Assembly (NCBI GenBank): GCA_963844805.1
Contig: CAWJPU010000002.1
Location: 62,001-126,000, forward strand
Length of the DNA stretch: 64,000 nucleotides
Source of the DNA: JACCZR01 sp963844805
Lineage (GTDB): Bacteria > Actinomycetota > Thermoleophilia > Solirubrobacterales > Thermoleophilaceae
Direction of reading: 5' to 3'
Of this stretch, positions 35,137 to 46,079 are shown piece after piece (position 1 is the stretch's first letter; each line of letters starts with the position of its first letter). A program made the translations under genes and the position numbers. Below the pieces are notes generated by a model, which was not told the DNA's origin, searched no databases, and saw nothing but the letters and a program-made list of their open reading frames with translations.

Positions 35137-35676
35137 ATGGCGCAGATCAAGGCAGTCGAGAACCTCACGCTGGACGGGGTGATGGAGGAGCCCGAGACCT
35201 GGGCCCCGCCCTACCAGGACGACGTGCTGGCCCAGGCGATGGCCCAGGACATGGCCAAGGGGGGCGGGCTGCTGTTCGGACGCCGGACCTACGAGGAGTT
35301 CATCCGCGCGTGGGCCGGGCGGGACGACAACCCGTTCACGCCGGTGCTCGAGGCGCGGCGGAAGTACGTCGTCTCGCGGACCCTGTCCGAGCCGCTTCCG
35401 TGGCAGAACTCGACGCTCGTGACCGGCGACGTGGCCGAGCTCAGGCGCACGGCGCCCGAGGACGAGCTGGTGGTGCTGGGCAGCGGCGAGCTGGTTCGCG
35501 CCCTGCTGCGCGAGGGGCTGGTGGACGAGCTGCTGCTGACGGTCCACCCGCTGGTGCTCGGGTCGGGCACGCGCCTGTTCGAGGACGGCGGGCCCCGGCT
35601 GGAGCTGGAGCTGTCCAGCTCGGTCACGACCACGACGGGCGTGACTGTCGCGACCTACCATCGGGCGGGCGCATGA
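35137..35676 (+). CDS. dihydrofolate-reductase-fold (RibD C-terminal) protein
   Basis: 179 residues with GAAGGGAG ahead of ATG 35137. The RibD_C/DHFR-like fold is shown by ENLTLDGVMEEPETWAPPYQ at the N-terminus, GGGLLFGRRTYEEFIRAW, and VVLGSGELVRALLREGLVDE with LTVHPLVLGSGTRLF. NADPH-dependent reductase of unknown substrate. First gene of the second ECF42 module; its stop overlaps the ATG of the DGPF gene (ATGA). Confidence 0.9.
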   Translation: MAQIKAVENLTLDGVMEEPETWAPPYQDDVLAQAMAQDMAKGGGLLFGRRTYEEFIRAWAGRDDNPFTPVLEARRKYVVSRTLSEPLPWQNSTLVTGDVAELRRTAPEDELVVLGSGELVRALLREGLVDELLLTVHPLVLGSGTRLFEDGGPRLELELSSSVTTTTGVTVATYHRAGA

Positions 35677-35999
35677 CCCGCTACCTGCTGAGCGTCTACC
35701 AGCCCTATGGCGAGGGCCCGCCGCCCGAGAACCTCGACCAGATCATGGCCGACACGCGCGCCGTCGACCAGGAGATGAGGGCCGCGGGGGTGTGGGTGTT
35801 CTCCGGTGGGCTGCACCCGCCCGACACGGCCTCGGTCGTGCGTGACGACCTGGTCACCGACGGGCCGTTCATCGAGGCCAAGGAGCACCTCGGCGGCTTC
35901 ACGGTGATCGACGCCCCCGACCTCGACGCGGCGCTGGAGTGGGCGCGGAGGGCCTCGCGCGCGACCACGCTCCCGATCGAGGTGCGCCCCTTCCGGTAG
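35673..35999 (+). CDS. YCII-related / DGPF-domain protein (second copy)
   Basis: 108 residues: MTRYLLSVYQPYGEGPPP, DGPF motif in DLVTDGPFIEAKEHLGGFTV near residues 64-83. A diverged paralogue of the protein at 4486-4839. Translation is coupled to the reductase by ATGA, and the sigma factor starts 24 bases downstream. Confidence 0.92.
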   Translation: MTRYLLSVYQPYGEGPPPENLDQIMADTRAVDQEMRAAGVWVFSGGLHPPDTASVVRDDLVTDGPFIEAKEHLGGFTVIDAPDLDAALEWARRASRATTLPIEVRPFR

Positions 36000-36023
36000 C
36001 GCAGGTGAGCGGAGGTCGACCGT

Positions 36024-37201
<1,178 letters not shown>

Positions 37202-37205
<4 letters not shown>

Positions 37206-39013
37206 CTGTAGAGCTCCTCGATCTCGTCCTTGTACTTCTCGGCGATCGGCTTGCGCTTGAGCTTCATCGTCGGGGTCAGCTCGTCGCCTCCCGGCTGCCA
37301 GTCGGTGGGCAGGATCCTGAACTTCTTGATCTGCTCCACGCGGGCCAGCTGCTCGTTGGCGGCGTCGATCTCCTCCTGCACCGCGGCGATCACGTTCTCG
37401 TTGCCGGCCAGCTCGGCCGGGTCGGGCGGGGCTCCGACCTTCTCGGCGAGGCTCGGGATCGCATCGGGGTCCAGCGTGACCAGCGCGCTGTTGAACTGAC
37501 GCGCGTCGCCGATCGTCACCGCCTGCCCGATCAGAGGCCCGGCGGCCTTGACCTTGGACTCGATGTTGGCCGGCGACATGTTCTTGCCGGCCGCGCTGAT
37601 GATCAGCTCCTTCTTGCGGTCGACGATCTTCAGGTAGCCGTCCTCGTCGAACTCGCCGATGTCACCGGTGCGCAGGAAGCCGTCATCGGTGAACGTCTCG
37701 GCCGTCTTCTCGGGGAGGTTGCGGTAGCCGGGCATGACCACCGGTCCGCGGATCAGCACCTCGCCGTCCTCGTCGAGCTTGATCTCGCAATCGGGCGCCG
37801 GGGGGCCGACCGTGCCGATCTTGATCTTCTCGGGCGGGTTGCAGGTGCCGGCCCCGGTGGTCTCCGACATCCCCCACAGCTCGGCCAGGGGTACGCCGAG
37901 CGCGTGGAAGAACTCGATCACCTCGGGCGGCGTGGGTGCGGCGCCGACGTTGCAGGCCTCGACCTGGTCCAGGCCGAGCATGGCGCGCACGTTGGAGAGC
38001 ACCTGCTCGTCGGCCTGCTTCCACTGCTCCTCGAGCTCCCCGGGCACGTCCTCGCCGGCCTGGATGGCCTTGACGCGCTTGAGCGAGACCGCGAGGGCGC
38101 CCTCCATCGCCTCCTTCTGAGGGCCCTCGTCGAGCCCCGCGAGCATGGCCTCGAGCCCGGCCTTCATCTTCTCCCAGATCCGCGGCACCGCGAAGAACCA
38201 CGACGGCCGGACCTCGGGAAGGTACTTGGACACCTGCCGCGCGTCGGGGCAGTCGGTGACGTTGAAGCCGCACAGCATCGGCAGGTACTGGCTGACGTTG
38301 CGCTCGGCGACGTGGGCCATCGGCAGGTAGGAGACGATCCGCCCGCCGTACGGGAAGCCGATGATCTTGTCGTAGGAGCGGACGCAGCCGGTCATGTTGC
38401 CGTGGGTGATCTGCACTCCCTTGGGCGGCCCGGTGGTGCCCGACGTGTAGATGAGCGTGAGCACGTCGTCGGGCTGCACGGCCTTCCAGGCCGCCTCGAA
38501 GTCGAAGTCGTCGGCCCCCTTGGCCTCCAGGTCGGCCAGCGACATCGCGCCTTCGGGCGGATCGCCGTCGATCACCACGACGTGCTCGAGCGAGTTGTCG
38601 GCGTCCTTCGCGGCCATGATGCGGTCCAGGAAGGCCTGCTCGGTGATCACCACGGAGTTCCCGGCGTCGCCCACCAGGTACTCGATCTGCTCGGCCGTGT
38701 AGGTGTTGTAGATCGAGAACGGGGTGGCGCCCAGGTGCATCGCGCCGGCGTCGGCGTAGTGGAACTCCGGCCGGTTGGTGAGCATGACCGCCACCGTGTC
38801 GCCCCGGCCCACGCCGAGAGCGGCCAGGCCGGCGGCGATCTTCCTCACGTGATCCGCGTACTCCGACCACGTGAGCGCGACCTCGTCGTCCTTGGTACGC
38901 AGCGCGACCTGGTCGGCCGTCGCCTCGGCGGTGATCTGGAACGCCTCGCACATCGTCGCGGCGTCGAGCGCGGGCGGGCGCTCGGTCTTGCGCTCTACGG
39001 TGCTGCTCTCCAA
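37202..39013 (-). CDS. long-chain fatty-acid-CoA ligase, FadD15-like
   Basis: 603 residues from TTG 39013 with GAGGAG five bases upstream. AMP-binding motif LTLIYTSGTTGPPKGVQITH, then IVSYLPMAHVAERN; ELWGMSETTGAGTCNPPEKI; hinge and catalytic Lys region near KIVDRKKELIISAAGKNMSP and the end LTPTMKLKRKPIAEKYKDEI. Typical AMP-dependent long-chain ligase. It lies between the second ECF42 module and rseP, and interrupts the usual rseP-ispG neighbourhood. Confidence 0.93.
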
Positions 39014-39136
39014 GGGGGCTCCTCTCTCGTCTCCCTGACGAGGTGAGCCTAATGCGCGACCGCGAAGCGGTCTAGCGCCGGAGCCCAGCCGGGGCGTCGG
39101 CCCGGCGAGCACCGCCGAGCACCGCCGCTCGGTGGA

Positions 39137-40235
39137 TTACCTGACTTGGAAGCCCTCGCCGGTCAGCCGACCGATGTCGTTCGTCAACCCCAGGACGAAC
39201 AGGCCCATCACGAGCAGGAAGCCGATGACGCTCGACTGCTCCATCAGCCGGTAGGAGACCGGCTTGCGGCGCACGAGCTCCACCAGCGCCCAGAAGATGT
39301 GCCCGCCGTCGAGTGGCAGGAACGGGAACAGGTTCACGATCGCCAGCGAGAGCGAGATCACGGCGAGGATCAGCACCACCTCGGAGATGTCCTCGATGAT
39401 CGTCTGGCGCGTGACCTCGTAGGAGCCCACCACGCCCGAGATCTCCTTGCGCTTCTGGGCGTCGAACAGCCGCGCCGGCAGGCTCAGCGTCTGGCCGGAG
39501 ATGAAGGTGAACTGGTCGAAGGTGCGCGTGAAGGCCTTCCCCGGCGCCAGGGTCTTGCGCGGCCCGGGCTGGTACCCGAAGCCGAGCCGGGTCTTGCGCG
39601 CGTCGGGGTCGTAGACGGGCGTCAGCTCGAGGCGCTGCTCGCGCCCGTTGCGGCTGATCAGCACGATTCGCCGGCTCGGTGGCCGTGCAGCGAGCCTTCG
39701 GCAGGCTGCTCCGCGCAGCGGTGCGAGGAGATCTGGCGCGGAGAGCGTGCGCACCTCGCCGCGCTTGCCGTCGACGGCGACGATGCGGTCGTCCGGGCCG
39801 CAGCTGGCCAGCTGCGGGGTAGCTGCGCTCGACCACGTCCACCTTCGCCTGCTTGGGCGCGGTCTCCGCGCCGATCCCGGCGAAGAACACGAACATCAGC
39901 AGGAAGGCGATCACCAGGTTCACCGCCGGCCCCGCCGCGATCACCACGATCCGCTTCCAGACCGGCTGCGAGTAGTACGCCCGCGTGCGGGCCTCGTCGG
40001 GGAGGTCCTCGCTGGGGTTCATCCCGGTGATCTTCACGTAGCCCCCGAGGGGGATCGCGCCGATGGCGTACTCGGTCTCGCCGCGCTTGCGCGAGACCAG
40101 GTTGGGCGGGAAGAACAGCGAGAACTTCTCCACCCGCATCCCCACCGCCTTGGCGGCCGCGAAGTGGCCCAGCTCGTGGAAGACGATCAGGAACATGAAG
40201 CCCAGGGCCGCGAGGACGATCGACAGCAGCGTCAT
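39137..40235 (-). CDS. rseP: RseP-type site-2 metalloprotease (M50) with a frameshifted PDZ region
   Basis: Membrane zinc protease of regulated intramembrane proteolysis. Zinc motif FHELGHFAAAK in the first helix, GGYVKITGMNPSEDLPDEA after it, and the third ligand in FPFLPLDGGHIFWALVE. The ATG at 40235 overlaps the dxr stop (ATGA). Between 39830 and 39660 the PDZ domain needs several frame changes (LRPG to DDRIVAVDGKRGEVRTLSA, then further shifts before IVLISRNGREQRLELTPVYD). Corrected length about 365 residues. No RseA-like substrate is encoded nearby. Confidence 0.9.
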
Positions 40236-41371
40236 ACGGCGGCTCCGGCGGCGTGGCGGCGGGCCTCGGTGTCGGCCTCGGCCAGGTTCGAGAAGTCCCG
40301 CAGCGGCCGGGCAGGAACAGCCTCCAGGGTGTCCTCGATCACCCGCGGGATGCCGGTGAAGGGCAGGTCGCCGTTGAGGAACGCGTGCACGGCCACCTCG
40401 TCGGCAGCGTTCAGCACGCACGGTGCGGTCCCGCCCGCCTGGGCGGCCTCGCGCGCCAGGCGCAGGCAGGGGAAGGCCTCCTCGTCGGGGGCCTCGAACT
40501 CCAGCGATCCGACGGAGGCGAGGTCGAGCGTGGGCACCGGGACGTCCGCGCGTTCGGGGTGGTGGAGCGCGTAGGAGATCGGCACCCGCATGTCGGGGTG
40601 GCCGAGGTGGGCGAGCGAGGCGCCGTCGTTGAGCGCGACCATGCCGTGGACGATCGACTGCGGATGGACCACCACGTCGATCTGCTCGTACGGCGTGCCG
40701 AACAGGTGGTGGGCCTCGATCACCTCGAGGCCCTTGTTGAACAGCGTGGCGGAGTCGATCGTGATGCGCCCGCCCATGTCCCAGGTCGGGTGCGCGAGCG
40801 CCTGCTCGACGGTCACGTCCTCGAGCTCGTCGCGCGGGCGCCCCCGGAAGGGCCCGCCGGACGCGGTGAGCACCAGGCGGTCGACGGTGCCGGGGGCTTC
40901 GCCGGCCACCAGCTGATGAAGCGCGGAGTGCTCGGAGTCGACGGGGATCACCTGCGCGCCGGTGGCCTCGGCGAGCGCCATCACCAGCTCGCCCCCCACC
41001 ACCAGGCTCTCCTTGTTGGCCAGCGCAAGGTCGATTCCCTCTCCGAGAGTCGCCACGGTCGGCCCGAGGCCCGCCGACCCGGTAAGGGCGTTGAGCACGA
41101 GGTCCGCCCCTGATTCGACGATCAGCTCGACCAGCCCCTCGCTGCCGGCCAGCACCTCGCCGTCGGTCCAGGCCTCCGCGGCGCGCGCGGCGGCCGCCTC
41201 GTCGGACAGCGCGATGCGGCCCACGCCGAGGGCGCGCGTCTGCTCCAGCAGCAGCTCGTGATTTGAGCCCGCCGCGAGGGCGACGACCTGCAGCTCGTCA
41301 CTGCCCTGTACGACCTCTATGGCCTGGGTTCCGATCGAGCCCGTGCAGCCCGCGATGACGACTTTGCGCAC
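40232..41371 (-). CDS. dxr: 1-deoxy-D-xylulose-5-phosphate reductoisomerase
   Basis: 379 residues from GTG 41371. Second enzyme of the MEP pathway. NADPH fold VVIAGCTGSIGTQAIEVV, LALANKESLVVGG, metal ligands in VIPVDSEHSALHQ, the flexible loop LTASGGPFRGRP and HPTWDMGGRITIDSATLFNK. Frame intact. With ispG (33106) and uppS it places isoprenoid and undecaprenyl synthesis in one gene neighbourhood. Confidence 0.96.
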   Translation of the reverse strand: MRKVVIAGCTGSIGTQAIEVVQGSDELQVVALAAGSNHELLLEQTRALGVGRIALSDEAAAARAAEAWTDGEVLAGSEGLVELIVESGADLVLNALTGSAGLGPTVATLGEGIDLALANKESLVVGGELVMALAEATGAQVIPVDSEHSALHQLVAGEAPGTVDRLVLTASGGPFRGRPRDELEDVTVEQALAHPTWDMGGRITIDSATLFNKGLEVIEAHHLFGTPYEQIDVVVHPQSIVHGMVALNDGASLAHLGHPDMRVPISYALHHPERADVPVPTLDLASVGSLEFEAPDEEAFPCLRLAREAAQAGGTAPCVLNAADEVAVHAFLNGDLPFTGIPRVIEDTLEAVPARPLRDFSNLAEADTEARRHAAGAAV

Positions 41372-41404
41372 CCGCCTGAGACTAGACAGGCCCGGAGCGG
41401 CGAT

Positions 41405-42246
41405 CTAGCCCAAGCCGAGCGCCAGCGCCACGTAGAAGGCGACCGGCACGCTGAAGAAGACTCCGTCCAGGCGGTCGAGCACGCCTCCGTGGGGCCCGAA
41501 CAGGCCTCCCGTGTCCTTGACGTCGAGGTCGCGCTTGATCAGCGACTCGAACAGGTCGCCGAGGGGCGCGGCGAGGGCCACCGCCACGCCGAGGATGAGC
41601 GCCTCGCCGTGGGTGAGCCAGTCCTGGTAGAGCCCGGCGAACCAGAACGCCGCGGTGCCCCCGATCACGCCGACGATCAGGCCCTCGAGCGTCTTGTTCG
41701 GCGATATCTCCGGCGCCAGCGGCCGGCGCCCGTACAGCCGGCCGCCGAAGTAGGCGCACGTGTCGCCGATGAACGTGGCCACCAGCACGTCGATCAGGAG
41801 CCCGAGGCCCTCGGGCAGCTCGCGCAGGAAGATCGCGTGCGCCATCGCCAGGCCGATCCAGAGCAGCCCGAAGAGGGTCACGGCGATGGCCCAGGACACG
41901 TTCTCGCGCCGCGGGCGCAGCAACGCGCCGGCGAAGACCAGCGGGAACGCGCATACGAGCGCGAGCAGCACCTGGCGGTCGCCGCCGTAGAGCGCGGCCA
42001 TGACCATTCCCGCCAGGGTCAGGAAGCCGACGACGTCCACCGGGCGGACCCGGCGCATCATCGAGTAGACCTCGTGCAAGGCGGCGACGCCCAGCCCGAT
42101 CAGGCCGATGGCGAACACCAGTCCTCCGTAGATCACGATGAACAGCGCGAAGGCGATCGCCGGGATCGCGTAGAGCACGCGGGAGGGGGTGTCCGAGCGG
42201 CGCTCCGGGGCTCGCGCGGCTCGCGACGGGTGGGCCGGGAGGCCAC
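41405..42246 (-). CDS. cdsA: phosphatidate cytidylyltransferase (start uncertain)
   Basis: Membrane enzyme making CDP-diacylglycerol. The CdsA signature is present: SLIKRDLDVKDTGGLFGP then HGGVLDRLDG near the C-terminus, after multiple membrane helices (TFIGDTCAYFGGRLYGRRPL, ISPNKTLEGLIVGVIGG). A GTG directly after the uppS stop (42246) is the natural start but is in another frame from the body; a GTG at 42178 (VLYAIPAIAFALFIV) is the first in-frame start and gives 257 residues. I take the upstream start with a break near 42200. Confidence 0.85.
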
Positions 42247-42921
42247 CTAGCGGCCCCCGAACCGCCGCCCGCGGGCGGCGTACTCGTCGAGCGCGCCGGT
42301 GAACGCCTCGCGGGTGAAGTCCGGCCACAGCTCCTCGGCGAACACGAACTCCGAGTAGGCCACCTGCCACAGCAGGTAGTTGGACACCCGCAGCTCCCCG
42401 CTGGTGCGGATCAACAGGTCGGGATCGTGCATCTCGGGCGCGTACAGCAGCCGGGCGAACTCCTCCTCGGTCTCGCCGTCGAACCGGCGTGCGGCGTCCA
42501 CGATCTCCGCGCGCGAGCCGTAGTTGAAGGCCACGAACAGCGTGATCCGCTCGTTGGAGGCCGTCTTCTCCTCGGCCCACTCCATCCGCCGCCGCAGCTC
42601 GGCGGCCACCCCGTCACGGCGCCCGATGAAGCGCATGCGCACGCCCTCCTCGTCCAGCTCGGGCGTCTCGCGGTCGATGCGCTCGGCGAACATCGCCATC
42701 AGCGCGTCCACCTCCTCGCGCGGGCGCGACCAGTTCTCGGTCGAGAACGAGTAGACGGTGAGCTCGCGGATGCCGAACTCGACCGCGTCGCGCAGCCGCG
42801 CCTTGACCACGTCGGCGCCCGCCTCGTGCCCGGCGACCGGCGGCAGCCCGCGCTCCTTGGCCCAGCGCCCGTTGCCGTCGGTGATGATCGCGACGTAGCG
42901 GGCCGCCGCCTCGGCGGCCAT
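42247..42921 (-). CDS. uppS: undecaprenyl diphosphate synthase (isoprenyl transferase)
   Basis: 224 residues. cis-prenyltransferase motifs: AIITDGNGRWAKERGLPPV with the catalytic Asp, YSFSTENWSRPREEV, and the C-terminal LIRTSGELRVSNYLLWQVAY with SEFVF. Makes the lipid carrier for wall synthesis. The ATG overlaps the frr stop by one base (TGATG). Residue count is slightly short for the family, but all motifs are present. Confidence 0.95.
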   Translation of the reverse strand: MAAEAAARYVAIITDGNGRWAKERGLPPVAGHEAGADVVKARLRDAVEFGIRELTVYSFSTENWSRPREEVDALMAMFAERIDRETPELDEEGVRMRFIGRRDGVAAELRRRMEWAEEKTASNERITLFVAFNYGSRAEIVDAARRFDGETEEEFARLLYAPEMHDPDLLIRTSGELRVSNYLLWQVAYSEFVFAEELWPDFTREAFTGALDEYAARGRRFGGR

Positions 42922-43490
42922 CAGACCTCGAGGATCTCTGCCTCTTTGCCCGCGAGCGCCTGGTCGATCTCGCTCACGCGGGCGTCGGTGAGCTTCTGCA
43001 GCTCGTCCTCGGCGCGGTGCTCGTCGTCCGAGCCGACCTCGCCCTCGCTCTTGAGCTCGCGCAGGTCGTGCATGGTGTCGCGGCGGATGTTGCGCACCGC
43101 CACGCGGCCCTGCTCCGCGATCCCGTGCGCGACCTTGACCAGCTCGCGACGGCGCTCCTCGGTCAGCTCGGGGATGCTCAGCCGGATCACGTTGCCGTCG
43201 TTGGAGGGCGTGAGCCCGACGTCGGACTCGATGATCGCCTTCTCGATCGCCTTGATCGAGCCCGGGTCGAAGGGCGTGACGGTCAGCAGCCGCGCCTCGG
43301 AGGCCGAGATCTGGGCCAGCTGTCGCAGCGCGGTCTGGGCGCCGTAGTAGTCGACGTTGATCCGGTCCAGCAGGTGCGGCGTGGCGCGGCCGGTGCGCAC
43401 GCTGCTGAACTCGCCGCGCGTGGACTCGACGGACTTGGCCATCCGCTCCGCCGCGTCGTCGATGAACTCCTTGAGGACGCCGTCGCTCAT
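42921..43490 (-). CDS. frr: ribosome recycling factor
   Basis: 189 residues, normal length. MSDGVLKEFIDDAAERMAKS at the start, VRTGRATPHLLDRINVDYYG in domain I, and the conserved IRLSIPELTEERRRELVKVA and VRNIRRDTMHDLRELK. Splits post-termination ribosomes with EF-G. The ATG overlaps the pyrH stop (ATGA). Confidence 0.96.
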   Translation of the reverse strand: MSDGVLKEFIDDAAERMAKSVESTRGEFSSVRTGRATPHLLDRINVDYYGAQTALRQLAQISASEARLLTVTPFDPGSIKAIEKAIIESDVGLTPSNDGNVIRLSIPELTEERRRELVKVAHGIAEQGRVAVRNIRRDTMHDLRELKSEGEVGSDDEHRAEDELQKLTDARVSEIDQALAGKEAEILEV

Positions 43491-44209
43491 TGGGTCGATA
43501 CCACCGTCCCCACCCTCTCGCCGCACACTATCCGGTCGATGTTGCCCTCGTCGTCCATGTTGAAGACGTGGATCGGCAGCTTGTTGTCCATGCACAGCGA
43601 CAGCGCGGTCGAGTCCATGACCTTCAGGTCGCGCTCCAGCGCCTCGCGGTGGCTGATCTCGGGGATGAAGGCGGCGTCGGGGTTGGTCCGCGGGTCGGAG
43701 TCCATGACGCCCTCGACGCCGTTCTTGGCCATGAGGATGGCGTCGGCCCGCATCTCCAGCGCGCGCAGCGCCGCCGCGGTGTCGGTGGTGAAGAACGGGT
43801 TGCCGGTGCCCGCGGCGAAGATGACCACGCGGCCGTGCTCGAGGTGGCGCATGGCGCGCCGGCGGATGTAGGGCTCGGCCACCTCGGAGATGGTGATCGC
43901 CGACTGCACCCGCGTGACCGCGCCCACCTTCTCCAGCGCATCCTGCAGCGCCAGGGCGTTGAGCACCGTGGCGAGCATGCCCATGTAGTCGCCGGTGGCG
44001 CGGTCCATGCCCTCGGCCGCGCCGGCCAGCCCGCGGTAGATGTTGCCGCCGCCCACCACCACGGCCACCTCCACCCCGCGGTCGGCCACCTGCTTGACCT
44101 GCGTCGCGATGGCGGCGATCCGGTCGGGGTCGGCGCCGTAGTCCAGCCCGCCCATCAGGGCCTCGCCCGACAGCTTGAGCAAAACCCGGTGGAAGGCGGC
44201 TTCGGGTAC
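43487..44209 (-). CDS. pyrH: uridylate kinase (start codon not resolved)
   Basis: About 240 residues. Phosphorylates UMP. AFHRVLLKLSGEALMGGLDY, VVVGGGNIYRG, VQSAITISEVAEPYIRRRAM, GNPFFTTDTAAALRALEM and LKVMDSTALSLCMDN are all present. The conserved N-terminus (AVPEAAFHRVLLKL) follows directly after tsf but contains only GTA codons where a start is expected (44215 and 44209); the first ordinary start, TTG 44182, would remove conserved residues. GGGGAGGAG at the tsf end is well placed for GTA 44209, so a base error in the start is likely. Confidence 0.92.
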   Translation of the reverse strand, partial: VPEAAFHRVLLKLSGEALMGGLDYGADPDRIAAIATQVKQVADRGVEVAVVVGGGNIYRGLAGAAEGMDRATGDYMGMLATVLNALALQDALEKVGAVTRVQSAITISEVAEPYIRRRAMRHLEHGRVVIFAAGTGNPFFTTDTAAALRALEMRADAILMAKNGVEGVMDSDPRTNPDAAFIPEISHREALERDLKVMDSTALSLCMDNKLPIHVFNMDDEGNIDRIVCGERVGTVVSTQ

Positions 44210-44211
44210 GG

Positions 44212-44820
44212 CTACTCCTCCCCTACGTCGAAGCGCTGGAAGCGGCGGACCACCACGTTCTCGCCGGTGTTGGCGGCGAGCTCGGAGCGCATCTCCTCGA
44301 TGGTCTTGCCGCCGTGCTTGTCCTCGTTGACGTGCACCTGGTTGAGGAGGACGCTCTCCTCCAGCCACTTGCGCAGCCGGCCCTCGGCCATCTTCTCCTG
44401 CACCTGCTCGGGCTTGCCCTCAGCGGCGGCCTGGTCGCGCAGCACGCGCAGCTCGGACTCGCGCGCCTCCTCGGGCACGTCCGACTCGGACACGTAGCTT
44501 GGCGCCGCGGCGGCCACGTGGAGCGCCACGTCGCGGGCGAACTCGCGGAAGTCGTCGGTGCGAGCCACGAAGTCGGTCTCGCAGTCGACCTCCACCATCG
44601 CGCCGATCTTGCCGGTGGCGTGCACGTAGCTCTCCACCACGCCCTCGCTCACCGCGCGCTCGCCGCGCTTGGCCGCCTTGGCCTGGCCCTTGACGCGCAG
44701 GACCTCGATCGCCTGGTCGAGGTCGCCGCCGGCCTCCTGCAGGGCCGCCTTGCACTCCATCATCCCCGCGCCGGTGCGATCGCGCAGGGCCTTCACGTCC
44801 TTCGCCGAGATGTCCGCCAC
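44212..44820 (-). CDS. tsf: translation elongation factor Ts
   Basis: 202 residues, the short form. MADISAKDVKALRDRTGAGM, MECKAALQEAGGDLDQAIE, then KIGAMVEVDCETDFVARTD, the EF-Tu contact region. Exchange factor for EF-Tu. Starts 6 bases after rpsB. Confidence 0.97.
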   Translation of the reverse strand: MADISAKDVKALRDRTGAGMMECKAALQEAGGDLDQAIEVLRVKGQAKAAKRGERAVSEGVVESYVHATGKIGAMVEVDCETDFVARTDDFREFARDVALHVAAAAPSYVSESDVPEEARESELRVLRDQAAAEGKPEQVQEKMAEGRLRKWLEESVLLNQVHVNEDKHGGKTIEEMRSELAANTGENVVVRRFQRFDVGEE

Positions 44821-44826
44821 GGGGCT

Positions 44827-45750
44827 CTAACCCTCCTCGTCCGGATCGAAGGTCCGCCGTGCGCGGCCCGCCTCGGTGGGCTCGGGCTCCGGCGCCGGCG
44901 CCTGCTGGGGCTGGCCGCTCTCGCCCTCCGCCGCGGCGGCCTCGGCACGGGCGGCCTCCTCGGCCTCCTTGCGGGCCTGCTCCTCGGCCTCCTGGCGGGC
45001 GCGTTCCTCGGCCTCCTGGCGGGCGGCCTCCTCGCGCTCGCGGCGGGCCTCCTCCTCCTCGAAGCGAAAGCGGCTCCCCCGCTCGGCCACCACGTCGGCG
45101 ATCGCCTCGGTGATGAGCTTGCAGGAGCGGATCGCATCGTCGTTGCCCGGGATCACGTAGCTCACCGGGTCGGGGTCGCAGTTGGAGTCGACCAGCCCGA
45201 TGATCGGGATCTTCAGGCGCTGGGCCTCGCGCACGGCGATGACCTCGGTCTTGAGGTCGACCACGAACATCGCGTCGGGCTGGCGCTGCATGTCGGCCAC
45301 GCCGCCCAGGTTGATCTCGAGCTTGTCGCGCTCGGCGATCGCCGCGATCCGCTCGCGCGTGGGCAGCAGGTCCATGGTCCCGCTCTCGGTCCACTCCCGC
45401 AGCTCGTGCAGGCGCTCGATGCGCTTGGAGATCGTGTTCCAGTTGGTCAGCAGGCCCCCCAGCCAGCGCTGATTGACGTAGGGCATGCCGGCGGCCTGGG
45501 CCGCCTCGGAGATCGTGTCGCGGGCCTGCTTCTTGGTGCCGACGAACAGCACCGTCCCGCCCCGGCCGGCCACCTCGCCCACGAACTCCTGGGCCCTGGC
45601 CAGCAGGCGCTCGGTCTGCTGGAGGTCGATGATGTGGATGCCGCTGCGCTCCCCGAAGAGGTAGCGCCGCATCTTGGGGTTCCATCGCTGCGTCTGGTGG
45701 CCGAAGTGCACCCCGGCCTCGAGCAGCTCCTTGACTCCTACTTCCGCCAT
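44827..45750 (-). CDS. rpsB: 30S ribosomal protein S2 with a long charged tail
   Basis: 307 residues from ATG 45750 (GGGAG upstream). Core: VKELLEAGVHFGHQTQRWNP, TVLFVGTKKQARDTISEAA, MPYVNQRWLGGLLTNWNTI, IIGLVDSNCDPDPVSYVIPG. After about residue 232 there is a roughly 75-residue tail, first a Glu/Ala/Arg heptad-like run (RREREEAARQEAEERARQ) and then a Gln/Pro part, ending RTFDPDEEG. Such tails occur in actinobacterial S2 but not in E. coli. First gene of the rpsB-tsf-pyrH-frr-uppS-cdsA-dxr-rseP run. Confidence 0.97.
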   Translation of the reverse strand: MAEVGVKELLEAGVHFGHQTQRWNPKMRRYLFGERSGIHIIDLQQTERLLARAQEFVGEVAGRGGTVLFVGTKKQARDTISEAAQAAGMPYVNQRWLGGLLTNWNTISKRIERLHELREWTESGTMDLLPTRERIAAIAERDKLEINLGGVADMQRQPDAMFVVDLKTEVIAVREAQRLKIPIIGLVDSNCDPDPVSYVIPGNDDAIRSCKLITEAIADVVAERGSRFRFEEEEARREREEAARQEAEERARQEAEEQARKEAEEAARAEAAAAEGESGQPQQAPAPEPEPTEAGRARRTFDPDEEG

Positions 45751-46079
45751 CTGTGCTCCCTTGTCGTACTGCGTGTCCTCCGGGCGCACGCGGGACCCGG
45801 ACCGTGTCGTCCGGGCAGGGCCCGCGCCGTGATCCGGCGGGTTTGCCGTTTGCGGCAGGGAGACTAGAGGCCTGAAGGCAAGACGGGGCGGCCCGAAAGC
45901 CGCCCCGCTCGCGTCCAAGGCGGGGCCGGTCCACCGGAGGTAGGGGAAGGAGGGCCGGCCCTCACAGGCGGGGAACGCACCGGGCGGGGAAATCTTGCGC
46001 CCCACGGCGGGCAGCGGGCCCGTAGAGCGAGGAAGGGCCCCAGACAGCAAACGAGGCGCCCGGAGGCGCCTCGCTTGAG
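45751..46079. other. rpsB leader/promoter region with hairpins
   Basis: 329 bases without a gene. A perfect hairpin GGGGCGGC-CCGAAA-GCCGCCCC lies at 45885-45906; it has no T run on either side, so it is not a simple terminator and could be a leader structure of rpsB (S2 often autoregulates). The end next to rluD holds the terminator described separately. A clear promoter was not identified. Confidence 0.5.
46052..46073 (-). terminator. intrinsic terminator after rluD
   Basis: A 9-bp perfect stem CGAGGCGCC/GGCGCCTCG with a 4-base loop; on the minus strand it is followed by TTTGCTGTCT and lies 7 bases beyond the rluD stop. It separates the sepF-rluD cluster from the rpsB operon, which runs in the same direction. 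Confidence 0.75.

Noticed and set aside
45885..45906. Strong hairpin upstream of rpsB as a terminator
   Set aside because: No T run follows on either strand, so it is noted only as a structure in the leader region.
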